From the NCBI GenBank assembly GCA_023014485.1, contig JAJOZX010002365.1, positions 163,501 through 227,500 of the forward strand: a stretch of DNA of 64,000 nt, given 5' to 3'. Below, piece after piece: positions 44,511 to 56,014 of this stretch. The notes below the pieces were generated by a model. It was not told the DNA's origin, searched no databases, and saw only the letters and a list, made by a program, of their open reading frames with translations. Source of the stretch: Bathynomus jamesi (lineage: Eukaryota > Arthropoda > Malacostraca > Isopoda > Cirolanidae). The translations under genes were made by a program, and so were the position numbers. The stretch's first letter is position 1; every line of letters begins with the position of its first letter.

Positions 44511-46160
44511 AATATGGCCAATTAAAATGCCGATCATGTTAACAGTAAAATATTAAAAATAAATTATTTATTCACAGTCACCAAATTATTTATTCACAGT
44601 CACCAATCATTTATTATGACATCATGAGAAAAATTTAGTATTGCTCGATACCTATCTTGATTCTAACTGAAGTTTCATTTCATCAAACACACACTCGCTT
44701 TTATTTGAACTTTCGCTTTCATTCAAATGCAAAATATTGTTTGCTTCAAAGCAATTTTGTTTAACCTATTTTATGGAAAAGGAAAAAACGATGTATATAA
44801 AAAAGTAACAATTCAGAGAGGGTCTCACGACTCCGAAGAAAACCTCCAAAAACGGCGAAATATAAAGAACGAAATAATATAATAACCATTGAATTATAGC
44901 GGGTATACTTTTTCTTTCATTAGCTTTTATCGTGTACCAGTGATACATTTCTGCGAATATCATGACCGTCTCTGGCTACAGCTAAACGTAAAATCCAGAC
45001 AAAATCCTTCTCGCAGTAATAAAATTAATAATAATATTAATAATAATACTCGCGAAAAGGGCCTCGTTTGGATTTTACATTTAGCTGTATAGACAGAGAT
45101 GGGCCAAGTACAGAAATGCATCATACTGTAGATACGCAACGCGAGATACTCATACTATCAGTATCGTCGATGCGCGTTATATAATATATCATACCTCTAA
45201 AATCGGATTAAAAATACAAAATACACGATACTCACCGACGGTACGTTACTCGTGTCGCCGCGCCAAGGTGGACGGGTACCCCGGGGACTGTAGTGATTAG
45301 TTTGCGTGTTATGCGCAACGGTTATTTTTAATCAACGCGTCTCTTACCCATGATGGAAATATGTACCACACTCAGTTTTTCTCTTTCACTAATACCTTTG
45401 TCAGTCTGTCTCACTGAATCGGTATAATTTCTCAGTTTAGGCTCACTTAACCACTATACGGTTGAGGCATCACTTACTGTACTTCTTCATTTTAAATTGA
45501 CTTTCCTACGTTCGATTTATCGGGCAGACACTCGATAAAAGATATTTTTTATGTCTGAGTTTACCATTTGATGGCAAGACAGTACTCTATTTTAAGGAAA
45601 CCTCCGTCATTGACGCGTAATTTGCGACCTTTTCTTCTTATATGCTCTTTAAAGGAAGAACCGTTTCGAAGGGGCAGCCCCGGCTATTATTGGACCGCAT
45701 ACGGACATTTTCTTAAAAAACTGACCTTGAATTCGAGTAATAAAAGAAAACACAAAATAAAATTATTTATGTGTCGAAAAAAATTACATTTTTCGCGTTC
45801 TTTACATACATTAGATTACATTTCACATTTCCTACAAATTACAGCACAGCAAATTTGACAACACTTACTATACAAATAAGTTCTAATTTTCTCTCGATTT
45901 TTTTTGTACAAGTTCTATTGGGCCATGGGACACACGCAGTCGACAGGAAGAACACATTTGTCGCTCGCCGGACACACTTTGGGAATCCCTGCTCTTGACT
46001 ATTTAAACTAATTTTGAATTATGATGATAATGTATGAAGGATAATATTTTGGGAAAAGATACTCCCAAATTGTATATCAACCTAACACGTTTTACGAGAT
46101 TAATATACGCATTTACGCGTTTGTTACACGATGCAAGATACGAGTATATCAATGATATGA
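44508..46160. other. Non-coding stretch with small palindrome
   Basis: A 22-bp tandem duplication (44560-44606), a palindrome with ~45 bp arms around (AAT)n (44966-45087, CTCTGGCTACAGCTAAACG and mirror), CAGAGATGGGC at 45083 resembling a lone hAT end, and a CAGGGATTCCCAAA-type hAT end (inverse) near 45990. No gene recognised. Confidence 0.45.
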
Positions 46161-46167
46161 GGTTAGG

Positions 46168-46400
46168 GTTTGCGGTAGCTAAGTGGTTACGGTAGCGGAC
46201 TCTGAGCGATGAGGTTCTGTTTCGCTCCCACTTGCTGGTTCCTAAGTTGGGTTGAGTCGTCCGTTTACCCCGTAATTGCTGTGCTAAAGGTGACTTCTGT
46301 CGGGAAATGAACTTTTTGGTTGTTTCCTTTTTTTCTTTACAGGATCATCGATGTTGCCCATATTGGCTGCGGGTCTCTTTTGTTCAATATTATTAAACTC
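46168..46400 (+). mobile_element. tRNA-derived SINE, family S2 (degenerate)
   Basis: TAGCTAAGTGG (46177-46187) is a perfect A-box match, and TTCTGTTTCGCTCCCAC (about 46215-46231) a degraded B box at the usual distance. A pyrimidine-rich tail follows. Not a functional tRNA. Confidence 0.5.
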
Positions 46401-47762
46401 TTTGGTCATTATTATGCCTTATGAAACACTCGTATTCGGAAACAGTTTAACCTAAGTCTCACACGAGGTGAAATAAAAGTTTAAAGTTATTTGGAAAGAT
46501 CGTCAGACTATATAAACAAACTAAAATCATATTTAATTTCCTAATAACAACTTTTGTAAATGGATAGTACTGTATTACCAAGTAATAAAAAATCCAAGTG
46601 AAAATTTATAAATTGTAGCACTTTTGTATCATTTCCATTAGTAGAGAATAAATAAGATTAAATTTGATACGCGGATGAATATATATTATTACATTGAGAT
46701 GTAGTCTTTATGCCGCTACTGCGCGAAATCGCACCTAAAATTGAGACAGAAAACAGTAACTTTATACGTCATTATTATTATGAGAAAACCTTATTTAGAA
46801 AAGTTATTTGTTGTTCACGTGGATTGTGGATGATAAAACAATCGTTCATAAAAGGCATTGGCGAATCGTTTACAAAGTTTTTCGTTTCGCATCGCGACTT
46901 CTTCTAGATGCGGATTTATTAAGCGTAAGCGGGAAATAGTCTATTTTGCTCACTTTCATTCTCCTACATCTCCACTGCACAAAATACCAAAAGAGAAAAA
47001 CGAGCCAGTTTGGAAAATGGGAAGAAAATATAACGAGCGTGAACGAGGTGAGTTAACACACCGGTTTCAATGACTCTTCCGGGCATAAACGAGATAATGG
47101 TTTATGCTGATTGTATAGCTGACACCAGCCTCGTGGCGTAAAACTTTAAAAGGCCAGCCATATAATACGTGTACGAAAACAGGGAGGCGTTAATGATTTT
47201 GCGTACATGGGGGATAGAACGTTAAGCCGGAAGAATACGTATGTATGTGATGTTTACTGTGCACAAAATTAGCCGAGGAACTCAATCATTTACAGAATCT
47301 ACAGAAGCTAAGGCTAACAAAGACCCTAAGATCCACTCTAAGGTTAGCCCGAGAGAAAGGAAAGAGTAGGGGGAGAAGAGAAGAGAATAAGGGGTTAAGT
47401 ACGGAGGAACACCTATCACTCGTGGGTTAACATTCATTCAGAAAAAGACAAAAAAGACTCACCATCATCATCCGCCGGCCACTGCCGACAAGTCAGAAAA
47501 ATAGTCGGAGAAAATAGGAGAGGGGTGAAAGATGAAAAGAAGTAAAATAAGAACGCTTACAAACCATGCAAACACAGTCTTAACTCACTGTCATACCATG
47601 CAAACTACAAACATGCAAGAAAAGAGAGTTACAGACATGCAAAGTAAGGAGAGGATAAGGAAAAAAAAAAGTAGGTAAAGTTAAACAAAAAGTGGGTTAG
47701 TTTAAGCTAAGAGCTACATCTACGTTCGTGTTAGTCTAATTTTTTTTTTTTTTTTTTAAGCA
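46401..47762. other. Non-coding stretch
   Basis: Purine-rich patch 47340-47400, T-run 47740-47757 just left of the target duplication of the next element. No gene recognised. Confidence 0.45.
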
Positions 47763-48698
47763 ATGCAGACTAGCGTGTAGCGTCATTGGGCAAAGTGTAA
47801 CGGATCAAGAGGCATATTTCAGGTTTTGTACAATTGACCTCCCTAAATTAAAAAATGAAAACAAAATTTTTTTGTGACAAGTGCAACACCTCCTTTTTCG
47901 CATGTGAAAATCGTGAAAATTGCTAGTTACCCATAACTTTTGGACACTTGCTTTCCTAGGGTTTGAGCTATCATTTGACCCCTTACAATGTATTGCTTTT
48001 CAGGAAAAATAGAAAAATTTATTTTTGGAATAAACATATACACTGTAGGTAGGTAGGTAGGTAGACTAGATAGTTTTATTTAGTAAATGATACATTAAAA
48101 TCTTGTTTAGTTTTGAATGACGGCATAAAGTCACGGGATTTAAGTACTGCTCTAATGTAACCATCTCTTGAATCCTTTCCATACACTGCCCCAGACGCTT
48201 CAGTTACCATCCTAACACAGCGTTCTACACCTTGGGAGTGACATGGTACCCGGACAACAAGGGGCTCTTCAGTGATCTTATCGAGTTGTTCGACAGAGAA
48301 CTGCTTCGTGAGTGGTGGTTCCATTGTGCACTCCTCCACTGGTGGAAGTAAATCTTTCAAATTCTGAGCACTTTGTTTGATTTTTGGTGGCCGAAATTCT
48401 CTGACTTGCTGTTGAGCAGGTTTGGGAGCTCGTCGAATGGTCTTGATTACATCGATGGCCAATTTCCGGTTTGCTTGATCTGCATCTGCAAGCATTGCCA
48501 GTAGAACATTTTTAGGGTGAGCCCAATATGCATTTCTTTGGATCACAGGCCATGTGACAGTTTTGCTAGCTGGTGGCAGTAATCGTAGCAGCTTGATTTG
48601 CTCCAGGAAATGTTTTGGGCCATCTGTGCACCTTGGATGGCACTTGATGCTAAACCACATGGATCCATAGTGGCACACGACAAACTGTGTGAGTGAAT

Positions 48699-49933
48699 TA
48701 GTGATGTAGCGGATGTCATTTTTTTCACATCCGCGGATGCGGATGCGGATGTTTGGTTTCAACATCCGCGGATGCGGATGCGGATGTCTACATTTTCGTT
48801 ATTTTTTAGGATATATTCGAGATTTGTTGTGTTTAACGTATATAATAAGTTATTATATAGAGAGAGCTGTAGCTATAATGTAGTATAATTGATTAATTGT
48901 ACAATAATTGCTGTACTTTTCCCTGAACATATAAAATAATAGCAAGCATCTAACTAATATAGAAATCAATTAGTGAATTCGTCTGCAAATAAATTCGTTA
49001 TATTTTGTTGAGTTTCAGCCACAATTAGAAACCATAATTGTGTTACCCGACCTCTTTCCCCAACCTCCTCCACCCTTATAGAAAGAGATCTTTAATTAGC
49101 TTGATAACTATTTATATTAAGTTTAAAGTTTTATTAGGCATATTTATAAATGAGTAATTAAAATAAAGTAAACTAAGATGTTCATCGTTTAATATTCAAA
49201 CTTAATTATAGGAAGGTTATGCTTAAGGAACATTAATTTTTCTGCCTTTTCTGCTGCCAGTCTGTTTCTCTTTTCATCATATATTAATCCAGCACTGCTA
49301 AATAATCTCTCGCTTGGTACGCTTGTTGGAGGACGTGCTAAATGTTTCCTTGCAAGTTTACTCAAGTATGGATAGATATTCTGCGTATTTTTCCACCAAC
49401 TAATAGGATTGTCACATGCAGCCAGGCGTTTTTCTTGGTGATAGCTCTCGATCATTTTTACTACATCTTTTGACATCGCGTAGGTCTCGTCATCGCTGCT
49501 TGACTCAAGAAACTGAGAGAGAGATTCTGTGATAGATTTGCTTGTTGAAGGTGTTGGTTCTGTCACTGAAACTTTTATTCTTTTGGTGGGTGGCGAAGTG
49601 ACAGATTCAAGAGATTGAAGCTCTTCAACTGCTTTGCCAAGTGATGATTTAACTCGTTCTAATGTACTAGGTGAAAATAACTTAGCTTTGTAACGTGGAT
49701 CTAAGTAGGTTGCAAGAGAGTAACTTCATACAAGAACAGCCTCTCGTCTTGTCGCTTGCATCACTTTTGCGCACAATGAACTAGTTCTATTAATATAGTA
49801 GAATTTGATAATTTCCGCTTATTAATGACGTTTTATCTCAACGGTCCACATCCGCACGACATCCGCAGTCCAAAGTGCGGATGCGAGAAAATGTGCGGAT
49901 GTTCCGCGGATGCGGATATGACCTACATCACTA
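48699..49933 (-). mobile_element. Nested non-autonomous hAT with 8-bp duplication
   Basis: Perfect 11-bp ends TAGTGATGTAG and CTACATCACTA, with GAGTGAAT duplicated on both sides (48691-48698 and 49934-49941). Subterminal tandem GCGGAT units (48727-48785 and 49850-49918) probably serve as transposase sites. Length 1235 bp. Confidence 0.93.
49189..49726 (-). pseudogene. ZBED-type hAT transposase C-terminal fragment
   Basis: The frame, open from about 49726, reads SLATYLDPRYKAKLFSPSTL, ESLSQFLESSSDDETY, CDNPISWWKNTQNIYPYLSK and ARKHLARPPTSVPSERLFSS, ending in KHNLPIIKFEY and a stop. ATYLDPRYK and PTSVPSERLFSSAG are the hallmark end of ZBED-like hAT transposases (dimerisation domain). The BED finger and the catalytic first half are absent, so movement needed a full-length relative. 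The conserved frame suggests recent deletion. Confidence 0.85.
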
Positions 49934-51726
49934 GAGTGAATACAGTTCATCACTTGGCTGCGCCATCGTTACATACAGTCGACAAATTCTGCTGGCAGTT
50001 GTAACCCATCTTGCATGGGAGATTGGTCCAGGCTTCTCTCGTAGAAGATCTTTATTAATGACACCAGTCCTTATCGTTTTCATCATTCTGTAGAGGTAGG
50101 CTTGGTCACGACTCAATTCAGTAAGGTCAACATCCGAGAAAGTGTGGTCATCAGCAATACATTGAATTCCTCTAGAGGAAAGTGGCAAATTTTCACATGT
50201 GGCCAAAGCTTTGCCAATTGGTCCTTTCCATTGAGTTGCAGATTCTGTTGGGCCGATGAGTTCCTTGCACAAGTGGCGCAGTGGGAGTTCATTTAAATGC
50301 AGACTACAGATGAACCAGTGCAAAGGGCGACCCAGGCGGCACTCTAGCAGGTGTATTGCTCCACTTCTGTGCCCTGTGTTTGTGGCTGTGCTGTCGGCTC
50401 CCACTGCAATTATCTTGTCTGCAATACCCATTTCTTCAATCGCATTTTGAAGTCCATCCGCAATGACAGTGCCAGTTCCTCGTTCCAGTGTCAGATGGCT
50501 TAGATAGAAGGTTCCAGGCTCTCCGACCAGCACATAGTGGTCCTCAACTTTCTTTGTGCTGTACCATTTGTTCCCCTTTTTCTCTTTGACAAGTGTCGTG
50601 TCTTTCCGCCCATCAAAAAATAAAGCAGTGACTTCCACTTCGTGGTAAGTTACTGCTTCCTTCAGATCCCTCCGTACCTTCTGCCGTGCTCTCCATACTT
50701 TGTGGTGGTCAATTACGTTTATCTGATCATCAGAACTAATGATGCCATAGTCAACCAATGTTGCAGTGCTGATAGCTGCAGCACCCCTGTTCGATACACC
50801 ATACCGGTCAGCTTCCAAAGCAACAGTGGGAATCGGTGTGATGTTCCTGTCCTCCTGGGCACTATCACCCATCCACTCATCATCAACACTTTCACCACTG
50901 GAGTCTGCTTCTGCTTGAGCTGATTCGACCACATCTGCAGAGGATGCTACCTCTTGCCGTTCCGTTTTTCTTCTATTCTCCTCTTCTTGTCTTTCTTGCA
51001 TCCGATCCTCTCTTGACTTCCTTCTCTCCATCATCTGAGTCACATTGGTATCCACCCGACTGATCTGCATGATCCGCGTGGTTCTCTGGTCGATCAGAAA
51101 GGCATGCTCTCGTCGTGGAACTTTCATTTCTTTTTCACAGTGGCATACAGACAGATCATCTCATTGGCAGACAGCTATGTCAAACAATTGATTCAGGCTT
51201 TCCTCGAACTTCTTGGTTTTTGTGGCCTGCTTGCCTCGCTTCGATGCTTGTGAGCCTTTTTCCATCAATCGGAGCAGCTTCGTCTTCACATTCTTGATTG
51301 GCTGTGATGGAATGTTAGCACGATTCCAAAGGTCAATGAGTGTTTGGCATACCTCCAGAAGAATCTCCCTGTTGCTGGTGTACTTGTTCTTCTTCAAGAA
51401 GAGGAAATGCCTTGCAACTTGTATACGGGTTGGAAGTTCAGACAGAGGAAGCTCTGATAGTGGAGAACCAAAGACAATGTGGCTGGCAGATCCCCTTGTT
51501 CTTTGCGTGCTCATTGTACCAGCAAAACTCAACAAGTATCACACAGGAACACTGGAACAAAAACACAAACGTATAAATAAAAAAAATATATGATTATGAG
51601 TATATATATATATATATATATATAATAATATATATATAATGCTTGGTTTATTGGTAAACAATAAGTTTAAATATATATAAAAATATACTGCACACACACA
51701 TATGTATTACGTATATAAATATCCAT

Positions 51727-51764
<38 letters not shown>

Positions 51765-52164
51765 CCTAAGACATATAACAAACTTATAAACAATGTAAAA
51801 CATAACAAAACAAAGAAATGTGTATAATGTATATATCACAAAACGCACCTTTCGTTAGTACTTGGGGTTTTTGAACACCCCATCCACAGAAAAAACACTT
51901 ATTTCTGTCAAGCGAGCTAGCGTAGAACTAAGAAATTCTAGGGGATGACTCACTGAGAATAATTAGAAAGCTGCCAGAAGTACCATGTCAGTCAGTGTTG
52001 TCAACTGTAATTAACAAGAATTTTGTATTTTTTACATGCGAAAAAGGAGGTGTTCTGCTTGTTGCAGAAAATTTTTGATTTCTTTTCTGAAATCAGCAAG
52101 GTTGATTGTACAAAACCTGAAATGTGCCTCCAGATCGCTCATGACGCTACACGCTAATGCAGAC

Positions 52165-53132
52165 GGCCCAAATTTGTGACCCAGTATTCCGGATTGAGTT
52201 AATTTTGTTTCCTTTTTATAGTTTTTGGACATTAAAATGTTAATTATGAACGTTTTTTACATGGAAACATAAACGGAACACGGTCAAACAACGTAAATAT
52301 TGTCTCGAATGAATTCCTTCGGGTTTCTGGGTAGCGTGTTGATTTCGTAATTACGCGACACGAATTCGAGTCCCACTATCTTTCCACTTTCCATATTATT
52401 TCAGTGCGGTTACCGCACTTACAATTCATTAATTTAATGTGTTTTTAAGTGAATAATACGAGCATATGATTTTATTAAACAATTCGTCTCTGTTCGAGGA
52501 AGCAGAATATACACACGGACTGCTATTAATACTTACGCTTAGATACGTGCTAAGAGTGGATCGTTGAGATCATGCATTTGGGTAAGGGGAAGGAGTAGAT
52601 AGATAGATAGGTACGCAGGAGTGGTTCAAAAGTTTAGTATAGAGTTTTGTGCAAGGGGGGAAAGGGGGTGGTGCAAAAATGCATGTTTTTTTTGCGTACC
52701 TACTATATAGTTAGTCCTTAGTCATGAACGTCAAGTGTGTCACGCACACGGTCAGTACCGTCTCAATGATCCTGTAACGTTGATGTAGTTAAACGGAGCA
52801 AATCAACCAACCAAGCAGCGTTTAGTAAAAAAAAATAATTCTCAAACTGTATATAAACGGGAGTTTTGGTCAGAATCTACTCCGGAAGACACGACATCAT
52901 AGCCTTCCTGGCTGTTTTTTGGTTAATAGAAAGATTTCAACTTCACTCCAGCATAAAGTCGTAAACAATTGTACTTCAAGTAAACTGGGTAACATTTGTT
53001 GATATTTATTAGGAAAAATCAGTAAACGTTTTTTAAACAAAACGAAAAAGTTCTCTACGAAGAATAAAGAGTTTGTACGTAAATATCTCCTTAAATTAGT
53101 TTAATCATTGGTTTTGCTCAAGCGAGTTGTTA
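52165..53132. other. Non-coding stretch with a SINE-like patch
   Basis: TGGGTAGCGTGTTG..ATTCGAGTCCC (52328-52373) looks like a degenerate tRNA-type A and B box pair. (GATA)n near 52596. No gene recognised. Confidence 0.4.
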
Positions 53133-53221
53133 GGCCGGTTGCGCGCATGATCGTCTAGCGACTCACGACTCACAACTTGACTCGTAAGTCGCAAGACGAT
53201 CTCGCGTGGTGCGGCCAGGCC
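53133..53221. mobile_element. 89-bp MITE with TTA duplication
   Basis: GGCCGGTTGCGCGC at the left and GGTGCGGCCAGGCC at the right, with inner inverted blocks GATCGTCT and AGACGATC and ACTCACGACTCAC between them. TTA flanks both ends (53130-53132 and 53222-53224), the duplication expected of PIF/Harbinger-type elements. Confidence 0.6.
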
Positions 53222-53549
53222 TTAAATGGAACTTATATTTTAACCTTTTCTCGCAGAGGCGAATTTCGAATCTTAGAACCGTATATACGGGACACCCGCA
53301 GCGAAGGGGTTAAATTATAAAATGGCTGAAAATATCAGCCTTTAGTAGGATTTAAAAATAAATTAAATAAAGCGTTTGTAATCATCATCATCATTTCCTG
53401 TCGACTTTATGAGAAAAGATTTATTCACAGAATTTGGCTTCGGACAGGAAACGAAAGTTTAAATTACACGATAAAAGTTTACTTAAAAATAAAAACAAAA
53501 ATTTACGTGACGACATTCATCATTATCATGAATTTATAGTGTTTATATA

Positions 53550-53768
53550 CAGGGTGTCCCATATGTCCGGTCTCGTAGGAAAATTGGTTTTAAATTAAAT
53601 TTTTAAAAGTAATGCACATTAGAACTGAAACAAATGTCCAAATTGACGTCTTGTTTGGGGACAAAACAAGACATCAATTTGGACATTTGTTTTACTTCTA
53701 ATCTATTACTTTCGTAAATTTAATTTAAAATAAAATTTTCTATGAGACCGGACTTATGGGACACCCTG
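53550..53768. mobile_element. Palindromic mariner MITE
   Basis: CAGGGTGTCCCATATGTCCGG and inverse complement, TA on both sides, arms of ~105 bp closing near TTTGGGGACAAAAC. No coding sequence. Confidence 0.88.
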
Positions 53769-53779
53769 TATATATATAA

Positions 53780-54420
53780 GGCGTAGAGGAGGAGGTGCTA
53801 CTTATACACACGAAAAACATTGGCAGAAAAGGCTATAAAAGTATTTCAAACAACTACGTAGAATATGTAGCAGCAAAAGTTGAAAAATTAAATATTAAGG
53901 TACTAATTGTAATAAATACAGTAGACCTCCGAACACGCCAACTTCAAAATTCTCCGATATCATTACAGAGGTCAGGAACTGGGTGAAAGATCTACACTCC
54001 CCAACTCCAAACATTATTTTGTGGTGATTTTAATTTCTTATTTATAAAATATAAAAGGATAGGAAGAAATTTATGTATACACCGAAACGAGAGGGGCACA
54101 CTGAAAGACCAGGAGCGGGAAAAATGCTCCTAGCTCTAGCCGATGAATTTATGTTAACGCGAGAAATAATGGGAAAATACAAGAAAAACAACTCCCTAGA
54201 TTTGGTATTCACAAACAACAGAAACCTAATTAATAATAGAAATATCCTCATCTATAATATCAGATCGCAACATTATTGAAATAACATCCAATATAAAACC
54301 AACAGGAAAGGAAAGAACACGAACAACAGAAAGAAGCAAATTCGAAATGTTTAATTTTTACTCCAAAGCTATAAACTGGGAGGACTAGAAGAGGAAGAAC
54401 CATTGTTGTCCCAAGGCGAT
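53780..54420 (+). pseudogene. LINE APE endonuclease relic
   Basis: RRGGGATYTHEKHW opens the relic, followed in shifting frames by NYVEYVAAKVEKLNIKVLIV, SPTPNIILCGDFNF (GDFN motif), LLALADEFMLTREIMGKYKK, NNSLDLVFTNNRNLIN and ISDRNIIEITSN in place of the usual SDH motif. These are the C-terminal motifs of a LINE endonuclease, complementary to the N-terminal parts at 10740-11020 and 30943-31224. Stops and slips are frequent. The catalytic His is changed to Arg. Confidence 0.7.
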
Positions 54421-54470
54421 ATGATGACTAAGCTGATTGATGCAGTATTGCTAGTATATATTAAGTTAAG

Positions 54471-54529
<59 letters not shown>

Positions 54530-55047
54530 CATCTCATAATTGTAAGGTTAGTGACAAACTCACTTAATTTAGAGCTAGCATTTTTGGGCTCTTGTGGCAT
54601 CATTGTTTGGGCACTCTTGTGGCAATTTTTTGGGGGCACTGGCGCGTCCTTTCTACTCGTTTGTTGAATGCGGCACTTATAGGGCGTGGTCTTATAGAAA
54701 GCTCTCTTGCAATTCAGTTTGGTTGTTTAGATACAAGATTGTTGCATCGTGCAATGGTGCAGGTTGTGTTGTTGTTGCAAGGTTTAGAAAGAAGACCATA
54801 AATAGTGCCCCTTTTGTTTTTTATCTTAATTTTATGCAACTGAGGCCTAAGGTAGGCCCACATCGAGTCAGCAACCTGAGGTAGGACCTAATAGGACCTC
54901 CAAGTTTGTAAGTTTGTTTAGTGTAGCTTAACTTGGGCTGTAGGTTGAAGTAGCCCCTCAGAGCTTGGCCGTTCAGGGCTCAGCTGGGATTCTGAACCCA
55001 ATCAAGATAAAAAAAATAACACTTTTAAACGAAGCGATAGGAATATA
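54421..55047. other. Non-coding stretch with (TA)n
   Basis: (TA)n at 54474-54526. The rest (54530-55010), including TGAGGCCTAAGGTAGGCCCA, is unassigned and may be an insertion between two LINE pieces. Confidence 0.45.
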
Positions 55048-55640
55048 ATGATTCCTTCATTGAAAACATTGATCATACTCAAGTTGGAATACTGCTCGGT
55101 CCTAACATCTCCATATTAAGAAGAAGACATAGGTCAGCTAGAAGGGATTCAGAGAAGCTTCACAGCCAAGATCAATGGGTGCAAAGAACTAAATTACTGG
55201 GAAAGGCTACGTGAATTAAACCTATATTCACTGGAAAGAAGAAGAGAGAGATATGCCATTATTTACATTTGGAAAATAATGGAGAAACTAGCCCCTGATC
55301 TTACTCTGAACCCTACAACTCTCCAAACAACAGTGGAAAGTAGAAAATGAAGACTGTGTCGTGTTCCAAAATTAAAGGATAGACAGGGAACATCCTTAGC
55401 CCTGAAGGAAAATAGTTTTGTTGTGAGAGGACCAAGACTGTTCGACCAGCTGCCCAAGGAACTAAGGAACACGAGTGGTGTCACGGTGGATATCTTCAAA
55501 AGAAGACAATACACCTGACTCAGAACAATTCCAGATGAGCCGGGCGTACTTGGCTATGTGAGGTGGAGAGTACAAGAAACCAACTCTTCACTTCACCAGG
55601 CCAACTCGAGAGGAGGGGCAACAAGCTTGACCTTCGTGAA
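55048..55640 (+). pseudogene. LINE reverse transcriptase C-terminal region
   Basis: One frame reads MIPSLKTLIILKLEYCSVLT, then after a stop EEDIGQLEGIQRSFTAKING, NYWERLRELNLYSLERRRER, YAIIYIWKIMEKLAP and, after another stop, VVRGPRLFDQLPKELRNTSG, close to PDEPGVLGY. This is the characteristic C-terminus of CR1/jockey-type LINEs (LE.CS.L..P; YWERL..L.LYSLERRRERY; GP.LF..LPK.LRN). Three stops, but the frame is otherwise kept. Confidence 0.75.
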
Positions 55641-55689
55641 ATGAGGAATCATCGTACGGAACATTTGAAAGGTTGAAAGGTATATAATA

Positions 55690-55990
55690 TAGTGTATATA
55701 TTCTGTACTGTCCCGACTACGGTGGAACAGGGGGCCATGAAAATGAGAATGGAAAATATCCTGAGAATACGATGCCCGAAACTTTTTAATATCCTGCCCT
55801 AAGAACTGAGAAACTTCCGGCACACCAACCTGAATAATTTCAAGAACAAGCTGGACAGGTTCTTAAGCAAAGTGCCTGACCAGCCATGTGTGGCTGGCTA
55901 CAAGGTCAGAAGGAGAGCGGAAACCAATTCTATCCTCCACCAAATCTTGCAAATGAGGCGGAGTAGTATAGCCGAAAAAGGGTAGAGTGC
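55690..55990 (+). pseudogene. Second LINE C-terminal tail
   Basis: RCPKLFNILP, a stop, then ELRNFRHTNLNNFKNKLDRF, LSKVPDQPCVAGYKVRRRAE and NSILHQILQMRRSS. It matches the tail at about 31740-31920 closely, so both come from one LINE family that differs from the copy just upstream. Confidence 0.65.
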
Positions 55991-56014
55991 AGAAATGTTG
56001 CAATTCATTACGTA

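Larger units (their letters stand above)
48076..51535 (-). pseudogene. Uncharacterised RNase H-like gene of the element, split by a hAT
   Basis: Minus strand in three parts. (1) 51535-51161: MSTQRTRGSASHIVFG..., RHFLFLKKNKYTSNREILLE, FDIAVCQ and an in-frame TGA. (2) In the same frame, CHCEKEMKVPRREHAFLIDQ, a coiled Arg/Glu region, an acidic stretch, NRGAAAISTATLVDYG, VTALFFDGRKDTTLV, AVGADSTATNTGHRSG and WFICSLHLNELPLRHL, to 49934. (3) After the nested hAT the frame resumes exactly: TQFVVCHYGSMWFSIKCHP, then PCHSQGVERCVRMVTEAS, to a stop at 48076. FFDG, GADSTATNTG and C..H spacing hint at an RNase H-like core. I know relatives as multi-copy unnamed invertebrate proteins. Besides the insertion, only the TGA breaks about 740 codons. 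Confidence 0.75.
47771..52156 (-). mobile_element. 4.4 kb TIR element with 8-bp target duplication and unusual gene
   Basis: The tips TAGCGTGTAGCGTCAT (left) and inverse complement (right, 52141-52156) are perfect over 16 bp. The inverted similarity continues about 145 bp with blocks TTTCAGGTTTTGTACAAT and CACCTCCTTTTTCGCATG. ATGCAGAC flanks both ends (47763-47770 and 52157-52164). TAGNG tips plus an 8-bp duplication fit the hAT superfamily, but the gene inside does not look like a standard hAT transposase. A second hAT (48699-49933) is nested inside. Confidence 0.88.
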
